Positions 50,809 to 58,612 of a DNA stretch of 58,612 nt are shown here, one piece after another. The stretch lies in NCBI GenBank assembly GCA_902494585.1, contig CABUUD010000003.1:1-58612 (forward strand), in the 5' to 3' direction. The DNA is from an uncultured Collinsella sp. Its GTDB lineage: Bacteria; Actinomycetota; Coriobacteriia; Coriobacteriales; Coriobacteriaceae. The notes under the pieces were generated by a model. That model was given only the letters and a program-made list of their open reading frames with translations. It was not told where the DNA came from and did not search any database. The translations under genes and the position numbers were made by a program. Position 1 is the stretch's first letter. Every line of letters begins with the position of its first letter.

Positions 50809-52108
50809 CGCCGAGGCCAAACGCGTCACCTCCATCGCCCGTGCCATCAACTGGAGCTATATGTGGCGCCGCCTGATAAGCTACGTCTGGCTCGATCTGC
50901 TGCTGATGGTGATTGCGGCGGCGATCCTCGTCTATGGATACAACCAGACACTGCCCGACAGCGCGTTTACCGCAGGATGGATCCCCGGCGCCACCGTTCG
51001 CGGCATGTCGCTGAAGCCCGCGCGCGGCTGGGACCTGACAACGCTCACCTATACCGTCGAGCTTGCGCGTACCACCAAGACCTTCCCCCTCGCGCAGGAC
51101 CTCATCGCACTTTGGCCCCTCTATATCGTTGTTGTAGGTTGGCAGGTCATCAGCATGCTCGATATGCTCGGCGGCGCCCGCCGCGTGCGCCGCACCATGG
51201 CGCCGCTCAACGATCTGGCCCTGCGCGTGGACGAACTCGGCCGCATGCAACTCGCCGGCGGCAAAATGGAAACACTGGAGCAGGCCATCGAGCGCGCAAG
51301 CGTCGACTCGCCGAGCGTCACCACCGGCGACGCCGACCTGGCAAGCATCGAGGTCGCACTCAACCGCCTGCTGCGCCAGATGCAAGAGGCCAAGCTGCAG
51401 CAGATGCGCTTTGTCAACGACGCGAGCCACGAGCTGCGCACGCCCATCGCGGTGATTCAGGGCTACGTGAACATGCTCGACCGCTGGGGTAAGGACGACC
51501 CGGACGTGCTGGCGGAGTCCATCGCGTCCCTTAAAGCCGAAAGCGAGCACATGCAAGAGCTTGTGGAGCAGCTGCTGTTTTTGGCGCGCGGCGATGCCGG
51601 GCGCACGGTCCTGCGGCGCGCGCATACCAACTTGGCTGCACTGGTCAGCGAGGTATGCGAAGAATCGCAGATGATCGATACCGAGCACACGTATCGGCTG
51701 GCTTCTGACGCTGCGCTTGCCAGCGACCCGCGCTGCGACGCGCCCGTCGACGTGGCGCTCGTGAAGCAGGCTCTGCGCGTGATCGTGCAAAACGCCGCCA
51801 AGTACTCGGATGCGGGAACGACCGTCACATTTGGCATAACGCCGGATGCGGGCGCGGGCACGATCGACATAAGTGTTGAGGACGAGGGCATCGGCATGAA
51901 CCAGGAATCCGCAGCTCACGCGTTCGAGCGGTTCTACCGTGCCGACAACGCGCGCGATGCCGGCGCACAGGGTTCGGGTCTGGGGCTTGCGATCGCCAAG
52001 TGGATCGTCGACAGCCACGGCGGCGTCATCGGTGTGACCTCGGTCGAAGGGGTCGGCAGCCGCTTTACGATTCGCCTGCCGCGGCAGGAAGCCCCTCGGC
52101 ATAAATAA
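50792..52108 (+). CDS. sensor histidine kinase
   Basis: 438-aa membrane kinase. Two membrane segments (about 31-49 and 108-126) flank an extracytoplasmic loop of about 60 residues; a linker with coiled-coil follows. H-box FVNDASHELRTPIAVIQGYV, N-box ALRVIVQNAAKYSD, G1 VEDEGIGM, F-box FERFYRAD and G2 GSGLGLAIAKWIVDSHGG are complete, the pattern of EnvZ/MprB-type kinases. It is the last gene before a strong terminator. The signal is unknown. Confidence 0.93.
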   Translation: MSAVRNAEAKRVTSIARAINWSYMWRRLISYVWLDLLLMVIAAAILVYGYNQTLPDSAFTAGWIPGATVRGMSLKPARGWDLTTLTYTVELARTTKTFPLAQDLIALWPLYIVVVGWQVISMLDMLGGARRVRRTMAPLNDLALRVDELGRMQLAGGKMETLEQAIERASVDSPSVTTGDADLASIEVALNRLLRQMQEAKLQQMRFVNDASHELRTPIAVIQGYVNMLDRWGKDDPDVLAESIASLKAESEHMQELVEQLLFLARGDAGRTVLRRAHTNLAALVSEVCEESQMIDTEHTYRLASDAALASDPRCDAPVDVALVKQALRVIVQNAAKYSDAGTTVTFGITPDAGAGTIDISVEDEGIGMNQESAAHAFERFYRADNARDAGAQGSGLGLAIAKWIVDSHGGVIGVTSVEGVGSRFTIRLPRQEAPRHK

Positions 52109-52137
52109 AGGGATAGGGCCACGCGGCCCTATCCCTT
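52108..52137 (+). terminator. terminator of the two-component operon
   Basis: Perfect 13-bp stem AAGGGATAGGGCC / GGCCCTATCCCTT with an ACGC loop, followed by TTTG. It can also stop the convergent VOC gene transcript (the AAATAAAG side gives a T run). Confidence 0.92.
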
Positions 52138-52162
52138 TTTGCCAGCTATGGCAGCTTGTGCG

Positions 52163-52537
52163 CTACTCGCGGCACAGGTGCACGGCAAAGCCGGCGAACT
52201 CGCGCTTAAAGTACACGAGCTTGGTGCCGCCGTCGGGCAGCAGCACGCGCGACTCCTCGTTGACCTCGAGCCCACGCTCGGCAAACCACTTCTCGGCCGC
52301 ATCAATGTCGTTGACGGCAAAGCCGATGTGGCCCTTGGTGCCACGACCATTCTGCTTCATGACCTCGACCAGCGAATCGTTAAAGTACGAAACCGGGGTC
52401 TCGATAACGGGCAGGCCCATCATCGTCGAGAACAGCTCAGCGATCTCCAGGGCGTCTGCCGGGTCGGTGGCGTTGATGCCCACGTGGGCGACGCGCATGC
52501 CAAAGAGCTCGACCGGGTTGGCGTTCTGCTCACTCAT
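52163..52537 (-). CDS. VOC family (glyoxalase/dioxygenase-like) protein
   Basis: 124-aa protein with the two beta-alpha-beta-beta-beta units of the vicinal-oxygen-chelate fold: RVAHVGINATDPADALE opens the first and KGHIGFAVNDIDAAEKWFAE the second. His in each unit and the C-terminal Glu (HLCRE) fit metal ligands. The substrate is unknown. It is 12 bases after the PTS IIB gene, which hints at a sugar-phosphate or sugar-acid substrate. Confidence 0.85.
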   Translation of the reverse strand: MSEQNANPVELFGMRVAHVGINATDPADALEIAELFSTMMGLPVIETPVSYFNDSLVEVMKQNGRGTKGHIGFAVNDIDAAEKWFAERGLEVNEESRVLLPDGGTKLVYFKREFAGFAVHLCRE

Positions 52538-52549
52538 TACAGGTAGCGC

Positions 52550-52837
52550 CTACTGAGCCATGACGTCGAGGACGGCCTTCTCGGCGGCGACGCGGTTCAT
52601 GCCGGTCATGAAGGGCACGCCGCTCACGTACGGGCAGGTGAGGCCCTCGGGGGCAACGGTGGTGGCGATCAGCAGGTCGGCGCCCTCGTCGCAAACGTCC
52701 TTGGCCTCGGAGATGGCGCACTGCACGATCTCGTACTTGTCGGCGTAACCGTTGGCGTCGAGCAGGGTAGCGACTTTCTGGGCAACGAGCGTGGAAGTAG
52801 CAGCGCCAGCACCGCAAGCCAAAACGATCTTCTTCAT
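52550..52837 (-). CDS. PTS IIB component, galactitol type
   Basis: 95-aa IIB subunit of the phosphotransferase system. The phosphorylated Cys8 lies in VLACGAGAATSTLVAQKV, as in GatB/UlaB-type IIB proteins. GGGAG is 9 bases before the ATG. Neither IIA nor IIC is nearby, so it either works with components elsewhere or is regulatory. It forms an operon with the VOC gene. Confidence 0.85.
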   Translation of the reverse strand: MKKIVLACGAGAATSTLVAQKVATLLDANGYADKYEIVQCAISEAKDVCDEGADLLIATTVAPEGLTCPYVSGVPFMTGMNRVAAEKAVLDVMAQ

Positions 52838-52939
52838 AGGTAATGTCTCCCTTCATGGTTTACTTTAGGTAAGTGTACCGCAGCGAGCGATGGCACTCGG
52901 CCTCGATGAGCTTTTATGCCAGTTTGCTTGCGCGCTGCG

Positions 52940-52945
52940 TATAAT
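52940..52945 (+). promoter_or_regulatory. -10 box upstream of the TPR-like gene
   Basis: Perfect TATAAT about 55 bases before the ATG at 53001. No clear -35 at the standard distance. Confidence 0.5.
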
Positions 52946-53000
52946 ACATCTAGTACGTGTTGTCATACCGCTCGCTTTATGAGCGACTAAGGACCCTAAT

Positions 53001-53624
53001 ATGCCCGATTCCCGCACACTCTGGACCGCCGTCGTTATCATCTGCATCGCCGTGTCGGTGTTCTTTAGCGTCAAAAAACGCACCACGTTTAAACGCCTGC
53101 AGCAATTGATGGCCGCCAAGCAGTGGGACGAGTTCGATCGTTTGCTCGACGGCAAACTCACCAGCATGCTGTACCCGCGCTACAACCGCGACTACCTGCG
53201 CCTGAACTCCTATCTGCTGCGCGAGGACCATAAGCGCGCCGACGAGATGTTCGACCTGCTACTGGGACTCAACCTGCCCAAGATGCAGCGCGTCGACCTG
53301 GTAATCAAAGCTTTTAACTACTACGTTGGCCAGGAGGACCGCAAAAAGGCCAAGGAGTTGCTGCACGAGATCAAGGGCTTTGAGGGCGGTCAGGCCGAGG
53401 CAGTCGCACACGAATGCCAGCTGATGTACGACACGATGATCCTCAAGCGCCACAACGACATTCCCGAGCTGGAGCGCATGCTCGAGGATGTCGGCGACGA
53501 CCCGGTCAAGCGCTGCCGACTGGAGTACCTGCTGGCCCTGCAGTATCAAAACAAGGGCGACGAGGCAAAGTTCCAAGAGTTCCTGGAGAAGTCGGGCCAA
53601 CACTCGATGGCCGTCAACGCGTAA
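53001..53624 (+). CDS. membrane-anchored TPR-like protein
   Basis: 207-aa protein. One N-terminal membrane segment (LWTAVVIICIAVSVFFSV), then an all-helical region with TPR-like helix pairs (FDRLLDGKLTSMLYPRYNRD, ADEMFDLLLGLNLPKMQRVD, KKAKELLHEIKGFEGG). It probably serves as a protein-interaction scaffold. AAGGA lies 7 bases before the ATG. It is 31 bases before the tRNA gene. Confidence 0.75.
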   Translation: MPDSRTLWTAVVIICIAVSVFFSVKKRTTFKRLQQLMAAKQWDEFDRLLDGKLTSMLYPRYNRDYLRLNSYLLREDHKRADEMFDLLLGLNLPKMQRVDLVIKAFNYYVGQEDRKKAKELLHEIKGFEGGQAEAVAHECQLMYDTMILKRHNDIPELERMLEDVGDDPVKRCRLEYLLALQYQNKGDEAKFQEFLEKSGQHSMAVNA

Positions 53625-53655
53625 CGGACGGCTTGTGCTAGACTTCTAGTCTCAC

Positions 53656-53740
53656 GGGGGCGTGGCGGAATTGGCATACGCAGGAGACTTAAAATCTCTC
53701 GCCGCAAGGATTGTGGGTTCGAGTCCCACCGCCCCTACCA
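53656..53740 (+). tRNA. tRNA-Leu (anticodon UAA)
   Basis: 85-nt class II tRNA with encoded CCA. Acceptor arms GGGGGCG / CGCCCCT pair; D-loop region GCGGAATTGGCATACGC; anticodon stem GGAGA / TCTCT with loop CTTAAAA (anticodon TAA); long variable arm; T-arm GTGGGTTCGAGTCCCAC. It reads the rare UUA codon. No attachment-site repeat is seen next to it. Confidence 0.95.
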
Positions 53741-53751
53741 TATGGAGCTTT

Positions 53752-53790
53752 CGAGCCCGTGTCCCCAAGGGATGCGGGCTCGTCTCTTTT
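53752..53790 (+). terminator. tRNA-Leu terminator
   Basis: 8-bp stem CGAGCCCG / CGGGCTCG with a 15-nt loop and TCTCTTTT tail, starting 11 bases after the tRNA. Confidence 0.85.
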
Positions 53791-53807
53791 GGACGCCGGT
53801 GGGGCTC

Positions 53808-53878
53808 TAAGTTGCGGTGGAATAGGGACTGTTTGGTGCCCGAAAGGGCGATTTTAGTCCGTATTTCACCGCAACTTA
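53808..53878. repeat. 71-nt palindromic element
   Basis: TAAGTTGCGGTG and CACCGCAACTTA are exact inverted repeats; inside, GGGACT / AGTCC and TGCCCGAAAGGGCGA form further helices. It lies directly after the tRNA terminator and abuts the ppx stop. It resembles a dispersed REP-like element that I recall from Collinsella intergenic regions. Confidence 0.65.
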
Positions 53879-53879
53879 T

Positions 53880-54881
53880 TTAGAGGGTGCTGAGAGTGGG
53901 GGTCCAGGCGATGGTGGGAGTCACGCCGTCGAGAACCTCGTTGATGGTGGCGGCCATGCCGGCAAGTAGGCTGTTCTCGCTTACAGTGAGCGTCTTGTAG
54001 CCGCCAGCGCGCATGAGCTCGCGGATCACCACGGCGCCAGCCAAGATCACGCCCGCGCGTTTGGACTGCACGCCTGGCAACGCGGCAATGCCTGCGACAT
54101 CCAGCGCAGACATGCGCTCAATAGCGGCCGAAACCTGATCCAGCGAAAGCTCGCGCAGGTGCACAAAGCTCGAATCGTACGGCTCCAGCTCGTGGATCAG
54201 AGCCACCAGCGTAGTCACCGTGCCGCCCACTGCGACCAAGCGTTCGGCGCGCTCAAAGTCGCTGGGCAGGCCTTCAAAATAGGCGGCGAACTGCTCACCT
54301 GCCCACGCGGCAGCGGCAGCAAGCTCGCCGTCCGCAGGCGGCAGCGCCGAGAAGAACCGCTCCGTCACGCGGCGACAACCGATGTCCAGCGAACGCGTGC
54401 CCTCCAGCGCAAAGACCCCACGCTCCGGCGCATAGACGCCCGTCGCGAGCTCCGTGGATCCGCCGCCCGAATCGGCAACAATGATGCGCTCGCCAGCAAA
54501 GTCGTGCGCCACGCCAAAAAACGTCAGGCGCGCCTCGACCTCGCCCGGAATCACCTGCGGTTCGAGCCCCAGATCGCGCAGGCCATCCAGCAGCAGCGCG
54601 GCATTGGACGCATCGCGCGCGGCGCTCGTGCACGTGGTGCAGATGCACGCGGCCCCAAAGGCACGGGCCTCATCCACAAACATGCGACACGCAGCGAGCA
54701 CACGCTCGACAGCCGCCTCGCAAAAGCGACCCGTCGCGTCCACACCCTCGCCCAGGTCAGTAATCTCGGTATGCTTGGACGATTCCACAATCGCCCCGCC
54801 CTCGACCTGGGCCAACACCAGTCGCGACGACACCGTTCCCAGATCGATCGCCGCCACCTTATATCGTTTGCAATCTGCCAT
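53880..54881 (-). CDS. Ppx/GppA family phosphatase
   Basis: 333-aa exopolyphosphatase / pppGpp phosphohydrolase family protein of the ASKHA fold. AAIDLGTVSSRLVLAQVEGG is the first phosphate-binding block, IIVADSGGGSTELATG the second, and VAVGGTVTTLVAL the third. It is the short version without the C-terminal HD-like domain (E. coli Ppx has 513 aa). It lies 20 bases after the DivIC-like gene, a common actinobacterial arrangement. Confidence 0.92.
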   Translation of the reverse strand: MADCKRYKVAAIDLGTVSSRLVLAQVEGGAIVESSKHTEITDLGEGVDATGRFCEAAVERVLAACRMFVDEARAFGAACICTTCTSAARDASNAALLLDGLRDLGLEPQVIPGEVEARLTFFGVAHDFAGERIIVADSGGGSTELATGVYAPERGVFALEGTRSLDIGCRRVTERFFSALPPADGELAAAAAWAGEQFAAYFEGLPSDFERAERLVAVGGTVTTLVALIHELEPYDSSFVHLRELSLDQVSAAIERMSALDVAGIAALPGVQSKRAGVILAGAVVIRELMRAGGYKTLTVSENSLLAGMAATINEVLDGVTPTIAWTPTLSTL

Positions 54882-54901
54882 TGCGGGCTCCCCTCCGGGC
54901 G

Positions 54902-55663
54902 CTATTTGCCGTTGGACACGACCGTCTGGCCCTCGACACCGTTAAACCCAAACAGCATGTCGAGCGCCTGGATGTACCACGGCGCGTCCTTGCCGACTTC
55001 TTCGATTTCCTTGGCAACTTCGCTGGCCTTCTTGGCGTTCGACGACTTCTTGCTCGAAGACGAATCCGAATCGTCGTCCAGGCCCTGCACTTCAATCCTC
55101 TTCTCGCCGGGCATCACCAGGCCCAAGTCCTCGGATGCCGCGTCCTTGATACCCTCCTCCGAGAGCAGCTTGTCGACGCTTTTTTGCAGCTCATCATTGT
55201 ATTGCTGACGAATCTCGACCTGCTTGGCCAGGATATCGCTCGAGCGCTTTGCCACGTACAGATCGCGCACGGGGAAATACAGGCTCACGAGCACCAGGGC
55301 AACGACAATGCCGATGAATAGCCCTCGCTGGGGACCGTGGGTAAAGTCGTAAATTGCCTTGATCACTGCATTGTCGTTGGCGTAGTGCATAAAGTCCGAG
55401 CCGGAAAGACGGCTTGAGGGACGGCGCGGCTTGTCGGACGCCTGGATCGAAGGGCGCGACGCATGCTTGGAACGCGATGGGCGCACCGGATTATCCGAGG
55501 AACAATTTGGCTGAGCATTGGGATGCGAAGTCGCCGGCGAGCTATACCTGGAGCGATCAGCGCCAGCATAACCAGACCCGCCAAGCTGCACCGAATGCGC
55601 ACGGCGAGGTGACGGTTCGCGCGAACCGGCGGAATAGTACCTGTTGTCGTAAATCTGATCCAT
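54902..55663 (-). CDS. septum formation initiator (DivIC/FtsB-like)
   Basis: 253-aa bitopic cell-division protein. A long basic, Ser/Pro-rich cytoplasmic N-terminus precedes one membrane segment (LFIGIVVALVLVSLYFPV) and a coiled coil (ILAKQVEIRQQYNDELQKSV), followed by an acidic/Ser tract and a C-terminal WYIQALDMLFG. In DivIC/FtsB the coil pairs with FtsL and the divisome. ATG 55663 with AAGG 6 bases upstream is preferred over the much longer open frame. Its neighbourhood to eno and ppx is the classic actinobacterial one. Confidence 0.85.
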   Translation of the reverse strand: MDQIYDNRYYSAGSREPSPRRAHSVQLGGSGYAGADRSRYSSPATSHPNAQPNCSSDNPVRPSRSKHASRPSIQASDKPRRPSSRLSGSDFMHYANDNAVIKAIYDFTHGPQRGLFIGIVVALVLVSLYFPVRDLYVAKRSSDILAKQVEIRQQYNDELQKSVDKLLSEEGIKDAASEDLGLVMPGEKRIEVQGLDDDSDSSSSKKSSNAKKASEVAKEIEEVGKDAPWYIQALDMLFGFNGVEGQTVVSNGK

Positions 55664-55760
55664 GTGCGCCTTGTGCGGTTGAGGTTTATTTGCGCTAAGT
55701 CCTTTAGTTATAGCACGAGCGCCCGCACCGCCTTCGCCAGCCTTTGCTCGACATAAAAAA

Positions 55761-55786
55761 GGCGCTGAGCCGTATGGCCCAGCGCC
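55761..55786 (-). terminator. enolase terminator
   Basis: 11-bp stem GGCGCTGAGCC / GGCCCAGCGCC with one mismatch and a GTAT loop; on the minus strand the stem is followed by TTTTTTATG. Confidence 0.88.
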
Positions 55787-55859
55787 CAATGGTGCTCAAC
55801 AGTGCCCAGCGGGAACGAGGCGAATCCGAGTCAACCCCGCCCCCGCGAGCACCACTTGT

Positions 55860-57149
55860 TTAGCGAATGTTGTAGAACGCGGCCTTGCCGGCGTAGCGCG
55901 CGCTGCCCTCGAGCTCGTCCTCGATGCGGATGAGCTGGTTGTACTTGGCAATGCGGTCGCTGCGGCACGGGGCGCCCGACTTGATCTGGCCGGCGTTGAC
56001 GCCCACGACCAGGTCGGCGATCGTGGAGTCCTCGGTCTCGCCAGAACGGTGGCTCACGATGCAAGCGTAGCCGGCCTCCTTGGCGGTTTCGATGGCCTCG
56101 AGCGACTCGGTGAGCGTGCCGATCTGGTTGACCTTGACCAGAATCGCGTTGGCGGCGCCCAGCTCGATGCCCTTCTTGAGGCGCTCGGTGTTGGTGACGA
56201 ACAGATCGTCGCCCACCAGCTGCACCTTGTTGCCAATGCGACGGGTGAGCTCAACCCAGCCGTCCCAATCCTCCTCGGCCATGCCATCCTCGATGGAGAT
56301 GATGGGATAGGTGTCGACGAGCTTCTCCCAGTAATCAACCATCTGGGCGCTCGTGTACTCCACGCCCTCGCCCTTGAGCTCGTACATACCGGTCTCGGCG
56401 TTGTAGAACTCGGTGGACGCCGGGTCCATGGCGTACATGAAGTCGACGCCGGGCTTAAAGCCGGCCTTCTCCACGGCCTTGGTAATGTACTCGAACGGCT
56501 CGGCATTGGTCTTGAGGTTGGGCGCGAAGCCGCCCTCGTCGCCTACGCCGCCGCCCAGGCCGGCCTCGTGCAGCACGCCCTTGAGGGTGTGGTAGACCTC
56601 GGCGCACCAACGCAGGCCCTCGGCAAAGCTCGGGGCGCCCACCGGCATGATCATGAACTCCTGGAAGTCGACGTTGTTGTCGGCATGCACGCCACCGTTA
56701 AGGATGTTCATCATGGGCGTGGGCAGCAGGTGGGCGTTGACACCACCCAGATACTGGTACAGCGAAAGGCCCGCCGACTCGGCAGCGGCGCGGGCGACGG
56801 CCAGCGACACGCCCAGGATGGCGTTGGCGCCGAGCTTGGTCTTGTTGGGCGTACCGTCGGCGGCGATCAGCGCGGCATCGACGGCGCGCTGATCGAAGGC
56901 ATCGAGGCCCACGACGGCATCGGCGCACTCGTTGTTGACGTGCTCGACGGCCTGCGAGACACCCTTGCCCAGATAGCGGCCCTTGTCGCCGTCGCGCAGC
57001 TCGCAGGCTTCGAAAGCGCCGGTCGAAGCGCCCGAAGGCACCATCGCGCGACCGAAACTGCCGTCCTCGAGCACGACCTCGACCTCGACGGTGGGGTTGC
57101 CGCGGCTGTCGAGCACCTCGCGACCGTAAACATCCAAAATATCGCTCAT
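55860..57149 (-). CDS. eno: enolase
   Basis: 429-aa glycolytic enzyme interconverting 2-phosphoglycerate and phosphoenolpyruvate; Mg-dependent cytoplasmic dimer or octamer. Starts ILDVYGREVLDSRGNPTVEV; GASTGAFEA is the flexible loop; the signature LVKVNQIGTLTESLEA contains the catalytic Lys; SHRSGETEDSTIADL is the conserved substrate loop. The length is the family norm. AGGGAG lies about 8 bases before the ATG. Confidence 0.98.
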   Translation of the reverse strand: MSDILDVYGREVLDSRGNPTVEVEVVLEDGSFGRAMVPSGASTGAFEACELRDGDKGRYLGKGVSQAVEHVNNECADAVVGLDAFDQRAVDAALIAADGTPNKTKLGANAILGVSLAVARAAAESAGLSLYQYLGGVNAHLLPTPMMNILNGGVHADNNVDFQEFMIMPVGAPSFAEGLRWCAEVYHTLKGVLHEAGLGGGVGDEGGFAPNLKTNAEPFEYITKAVEKAGFKPGVDFMYAMDPASTEFYNAETGMYELKGEGVEYTSAQMVDYWEKLVDTYPIISIEDGMAEEDWDGWVELTRRIGNKVQLVGDDLFVTNTERLKKGIELGAANAILVKVNQIGTLTESLEAIETAKEAGYACIVSHRSGETEDSTIADLVVGVNAGQIKSGAPCRSDRIAKYNQLIRIEDELEGSARYAGKAAFYNIR

Positions 57150-57297
57150 GTTGTCTCCCTCTCACTTGGAAACGGGTTGAATGCTTGGCGACCGGCTGAC
57201 CATGCACCGTCGGTGTGCCTCCGTAAGTTAGCCATGTCGCACTTTTTGCATTATGCCCTAAGTTAGCCGAGGGATACAATCTTTTTAAAAAATAGTA

Positions 57298-57329
57298 GGA
57301 GCGATTGGACAAGTCCGTCCCGTCGCTCC
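57298..57329 (-). terminator. mazG operon terminator
   Basis: 7-bp outer stem GGAGCGA / TCGCTCC with an inner GGAC-AA-GTCC helix, followed on the minus strand by TACTATTTTTTAAAAAG. Confidence 0.8.
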
Positions 57330-57336
57330 CGCGGTA

Positions 57337-58197
57337 TTACTCCCCTGCCTTGGCGGCATCCCACAGGTCGTTGAGGCCATGGGTCGAAAGCTCGGCAAGA
57401 TCCACATGGGCGTTGGCCGCCATCTGCTCCATCGCAGCCCAACGACGGCGGAACTTTGCCGTACTGGCGCGCAGAGCGCTCTCGGCGTCGATCCCCTCCT
57501 TGCGCGCAACGTTGACCAGGGCAAAGAGCAGGTCGCCAAACTCCATCTCGCGCTCGGGCGAGCCGGGAGCCTCGGCCTCAAACTCGGCACGCTCCTCGGC
57601 CAGCTCGTCCCACACATCCTGGACTGTCTCCCACTCAAAGCCCACGGCAGCCGCCTTGCGCGACACCTTCTGGGCCTGCATCAGCGCCGGCAGATGCGTG
57701 GGCACGCCGTCAAGCAGGCCCTCGGGCGCAGCCTCGCCTGCCGCCACGGCCTTGTCCTTGGCAGCTTTCTCGGCAAGCTTAACCTCGTCCCAGATCTTGA
57801 GTACCTCGTCAGAGTTATCGGCATCCGCATCGCCAAACACGTGCGGGTGACGGCGGATGAGCTTGGCGTCGATATCGCGTGCCACATCGGCCAGCGTAAA
57901 CTCACCGGCGTCCGCCGCAATCTGCGCATGCAGTACCACCTGCATGAGCACGTCGCCGAGCTCCTCGCGCAGATGTGCCACGTCGTCCGCCTCGATGCAA
58001 TCGAGCGCCTCATAGGCTTCCTCGATCATGTTCTTGCCGATGCTCTGATGCGTCTGCTCGCGGTCCCACGGGCAGCCATCGGGCTGACGCAGACGCCAGA
58101 TGGTCTGCACCAGATGCTGCAGCTCGGCCGACGCGTCGACCAGCGTGGACAGATCGCGCGAACCCTCGGCATTTTGCTGAGCCATATGCTGCGCCAT
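57337..58197 (-). CDS. mazG: nucleoside triphosphate pyrophosphohydrolase MazG
   Basis: 286-aa house-cleaning NTPase that hydrolyses (non-canonical) NTPs to NMP and PPi. The first MazG domain has CPWDREQTHQSIGKNMIEEA with the E-x2-E...E-x2-D metal pattern continuing in LREELGDVLMQVVLHAQIA; the second domain has ELAEERAEFE and MEFGDLLFALVNVAR. ATG 58197 has GGAGGAA 8 bases upstream and starts 2 bases after the phosphodiesterase stop, so the two genes are coupled. Confidence 0.95.
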   Translation of the reverse strand: MAQHMAQQNAEGSRDLSTLVDASAELQHLVQTIWRLRQPDGCPWDREQTHQSIGKNMIEEAYEALDCIEADDVAHLREELGDVLMQVVLHAQIAADAGEFTLADVARDIDAKLIRRHPHVFGDADADNSDEVLKIWDEVKLAEKAAKDKAVAAGEAAPEGLLDGVPTHLPALMQAQKVSRKAAAVGFEWETVQDVWDELAEERAEFEAEAPGSPEREMEFGDLLFALVNVARKEGIDAESALRASTAKFRRRWAAMEQMAANAHVDLAELSTHGLNDLWDAAKAGE

Positions 58198-58199
58198 GG

Positions 58200-58612
58200 T
58201 TATTCTTCCTCCAGGGTCACGTGGCGGAACGCGCCGCCCTCGTAGATGCCGTAGCTGTGCGTGCCGTCCTTGGGAATGCTCACGCTGCCGGGGTTGAAGA
58301 GCCACAGGCCCGGGTGCGCCTCGCTTGCCTCGTTAACCTTGATATGCGTGTGGCCGTAGACGAGCGCGGAGCCATCGGGCAGCGCGGGCGCATGGTCGAC
58401 GCTGTTGTGCATGCCGGCGCCAAAGACGTGGCCATGCGTCAGGAACAGCTCGCGGCCGGTCTCGTCGAACAGCGTGGCGTAGTCCGCCATGACGGGAAAG
58501 TCGAGCACCATCTGGTCGACCTCGGCGTCACAGTTGCCGCGCACCGCGATGATGCGGTCGGCCAGGGCGTTGAGCAGCGGGATCACACGCTTGGGGGCGT
58601 AGTCGCGCGGCA
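58200..58612 (-). CDS. YfcE-type phosphodiesterase, partial (5' end beyond window)
   Basis: C-terminal 137 codons of a metallophosphoesterase of the YfcE family. Visible: IIAVRGNCDAEVDQ (GNCD metal block), LFLTHGHVFGAG, LVYGHTHIKV and WLFNPGSVSIPKDG. The frame stays open to the window edge (YAPKRVIPLLNALADR), so the N-terminal GDxHG block lies outside. It heads the mazG operon. Confidence 0.9.
   Translation of the reverse strand, partial: PRDYAPKRVIPLLNALADRIIAVRGNCDAEVDQMVLDFPVMADYATLFDETGRELFLTHGHVFGAGMHNSVDHAPALPDGSALVYGHTHIKVNEASEAHPGLWLFNPGSVSIPKDGTHSYGIYEGGAFRHVTLEEE

Noticed and set aside
50765..52102. Minus-strand frame of 445 aa
   Set aside because: Antisense shadow of the histidine kinase gene.
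53656..53740. tRNA-Leu as attachment site for the island
   Set aside because: The island ends near 49.3 kb, housekeeping genes lie between, and no copy of the tRNA 3' end was noticed elsewhere in the window.
53662..53883. Frame of 73 aa starting inside tRNA-Leu
   Set aside because: It translates the tRNA, its terminator and a palindromic repeat.
1..58612. CRISPR array or cas genes
   Set aside because: No regularly spaced repeats and no Cas-like protein seen; the PIWI-like and helicase proteins do not carry Cas signatures.

Overview
The window is a 58.6 kb piece of a high-GC chromosome with short intergenic gaps, strong AGGAGG-type ribosome binding sites and several likely leaderless starts. 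Gene content and style (Ala-rich CAP-domain surface protein, DUF2207 and DUF4342 proteins, the Ppx / DivIC-like / enolase / MazG / YfcE-like run) fit the Coriobacteriia, most like Collinsella. This assignment comes from recognition, not from a database search.

The ends are ordinary housekeeping DNA. Left (1-21.4 kb): PcrA/UvrD helicase, UppP, a universal stress protein, a HipBA toxin-antitoxin pair with two palindromic operators, a two-component system, PurH, a GNAT acetyltransferase, a DUF2207 membrane protein, GluQ-type tRNA-Asp modification enzyme, two overlapping metallophosphoesterases, two small membrane-associated proteins and a 1116-residue coiled-coil surface protein carrying a CAP domain. 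Right (49.4-58.6 kb): a DUF4342 protein, a second two-component system, a VOC protein with an orphan PTS IIB, a TPR-like protein, tRNA-Leu(UAA), a Ppx/GppA phosphatase, a DivIC/FtsB-like septum protein, enolase, MazG and the 3' part of a YfcE-type phosphodiesterase.

The middle (about 21.4-49.3 kb) is a defence island of four blocks. (1) 21.8-31.2 kb: an operon of two small acidic proteins, an ATPase with Walker A/B motifs, a large protein with the later SF2 helicase motifs plus a C-terminal PD-(D/E)XK nuclease, and a PIWI/Argonaute-like protein, divergent from a DUF6076-like zinc protein. Its make-up recalls pPIWI-RE and DdmDE systems but matches neither exactly; it is the best candidate for an undescribed system. 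(2) 31.6-40.6 kb: an LlaJI/BsuMI-type restriction-modification operon (two C5-cytosine methyltransferases, McrB-like GTPase, DUF2357/McrC-like nuclease), an inverted truncated second copy of the nuclease gene end, and a SIR2-domain protein. (3) 41.0-47.3 kb: an operon with a TraG/VirD4-like ATPase without membrane segment, a ClpP protease without a Clp ATPase and unrecognised proteins, divergent from a gene resembling a catalytically dead type I methylase joined to a target-recognition domain. (4) 47.4-48.9 kb: an AbiEi/AbiEii toxin-antitoxin pair with a leaderless promoter. A phage tail-gene fragment, a 36-bp perfect palindrome, a 180-nt near-palindrome and other palindromic intergenic elements lie at the joints. 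No integrase, relaxase, IS transposase or CRISPR array is visible.
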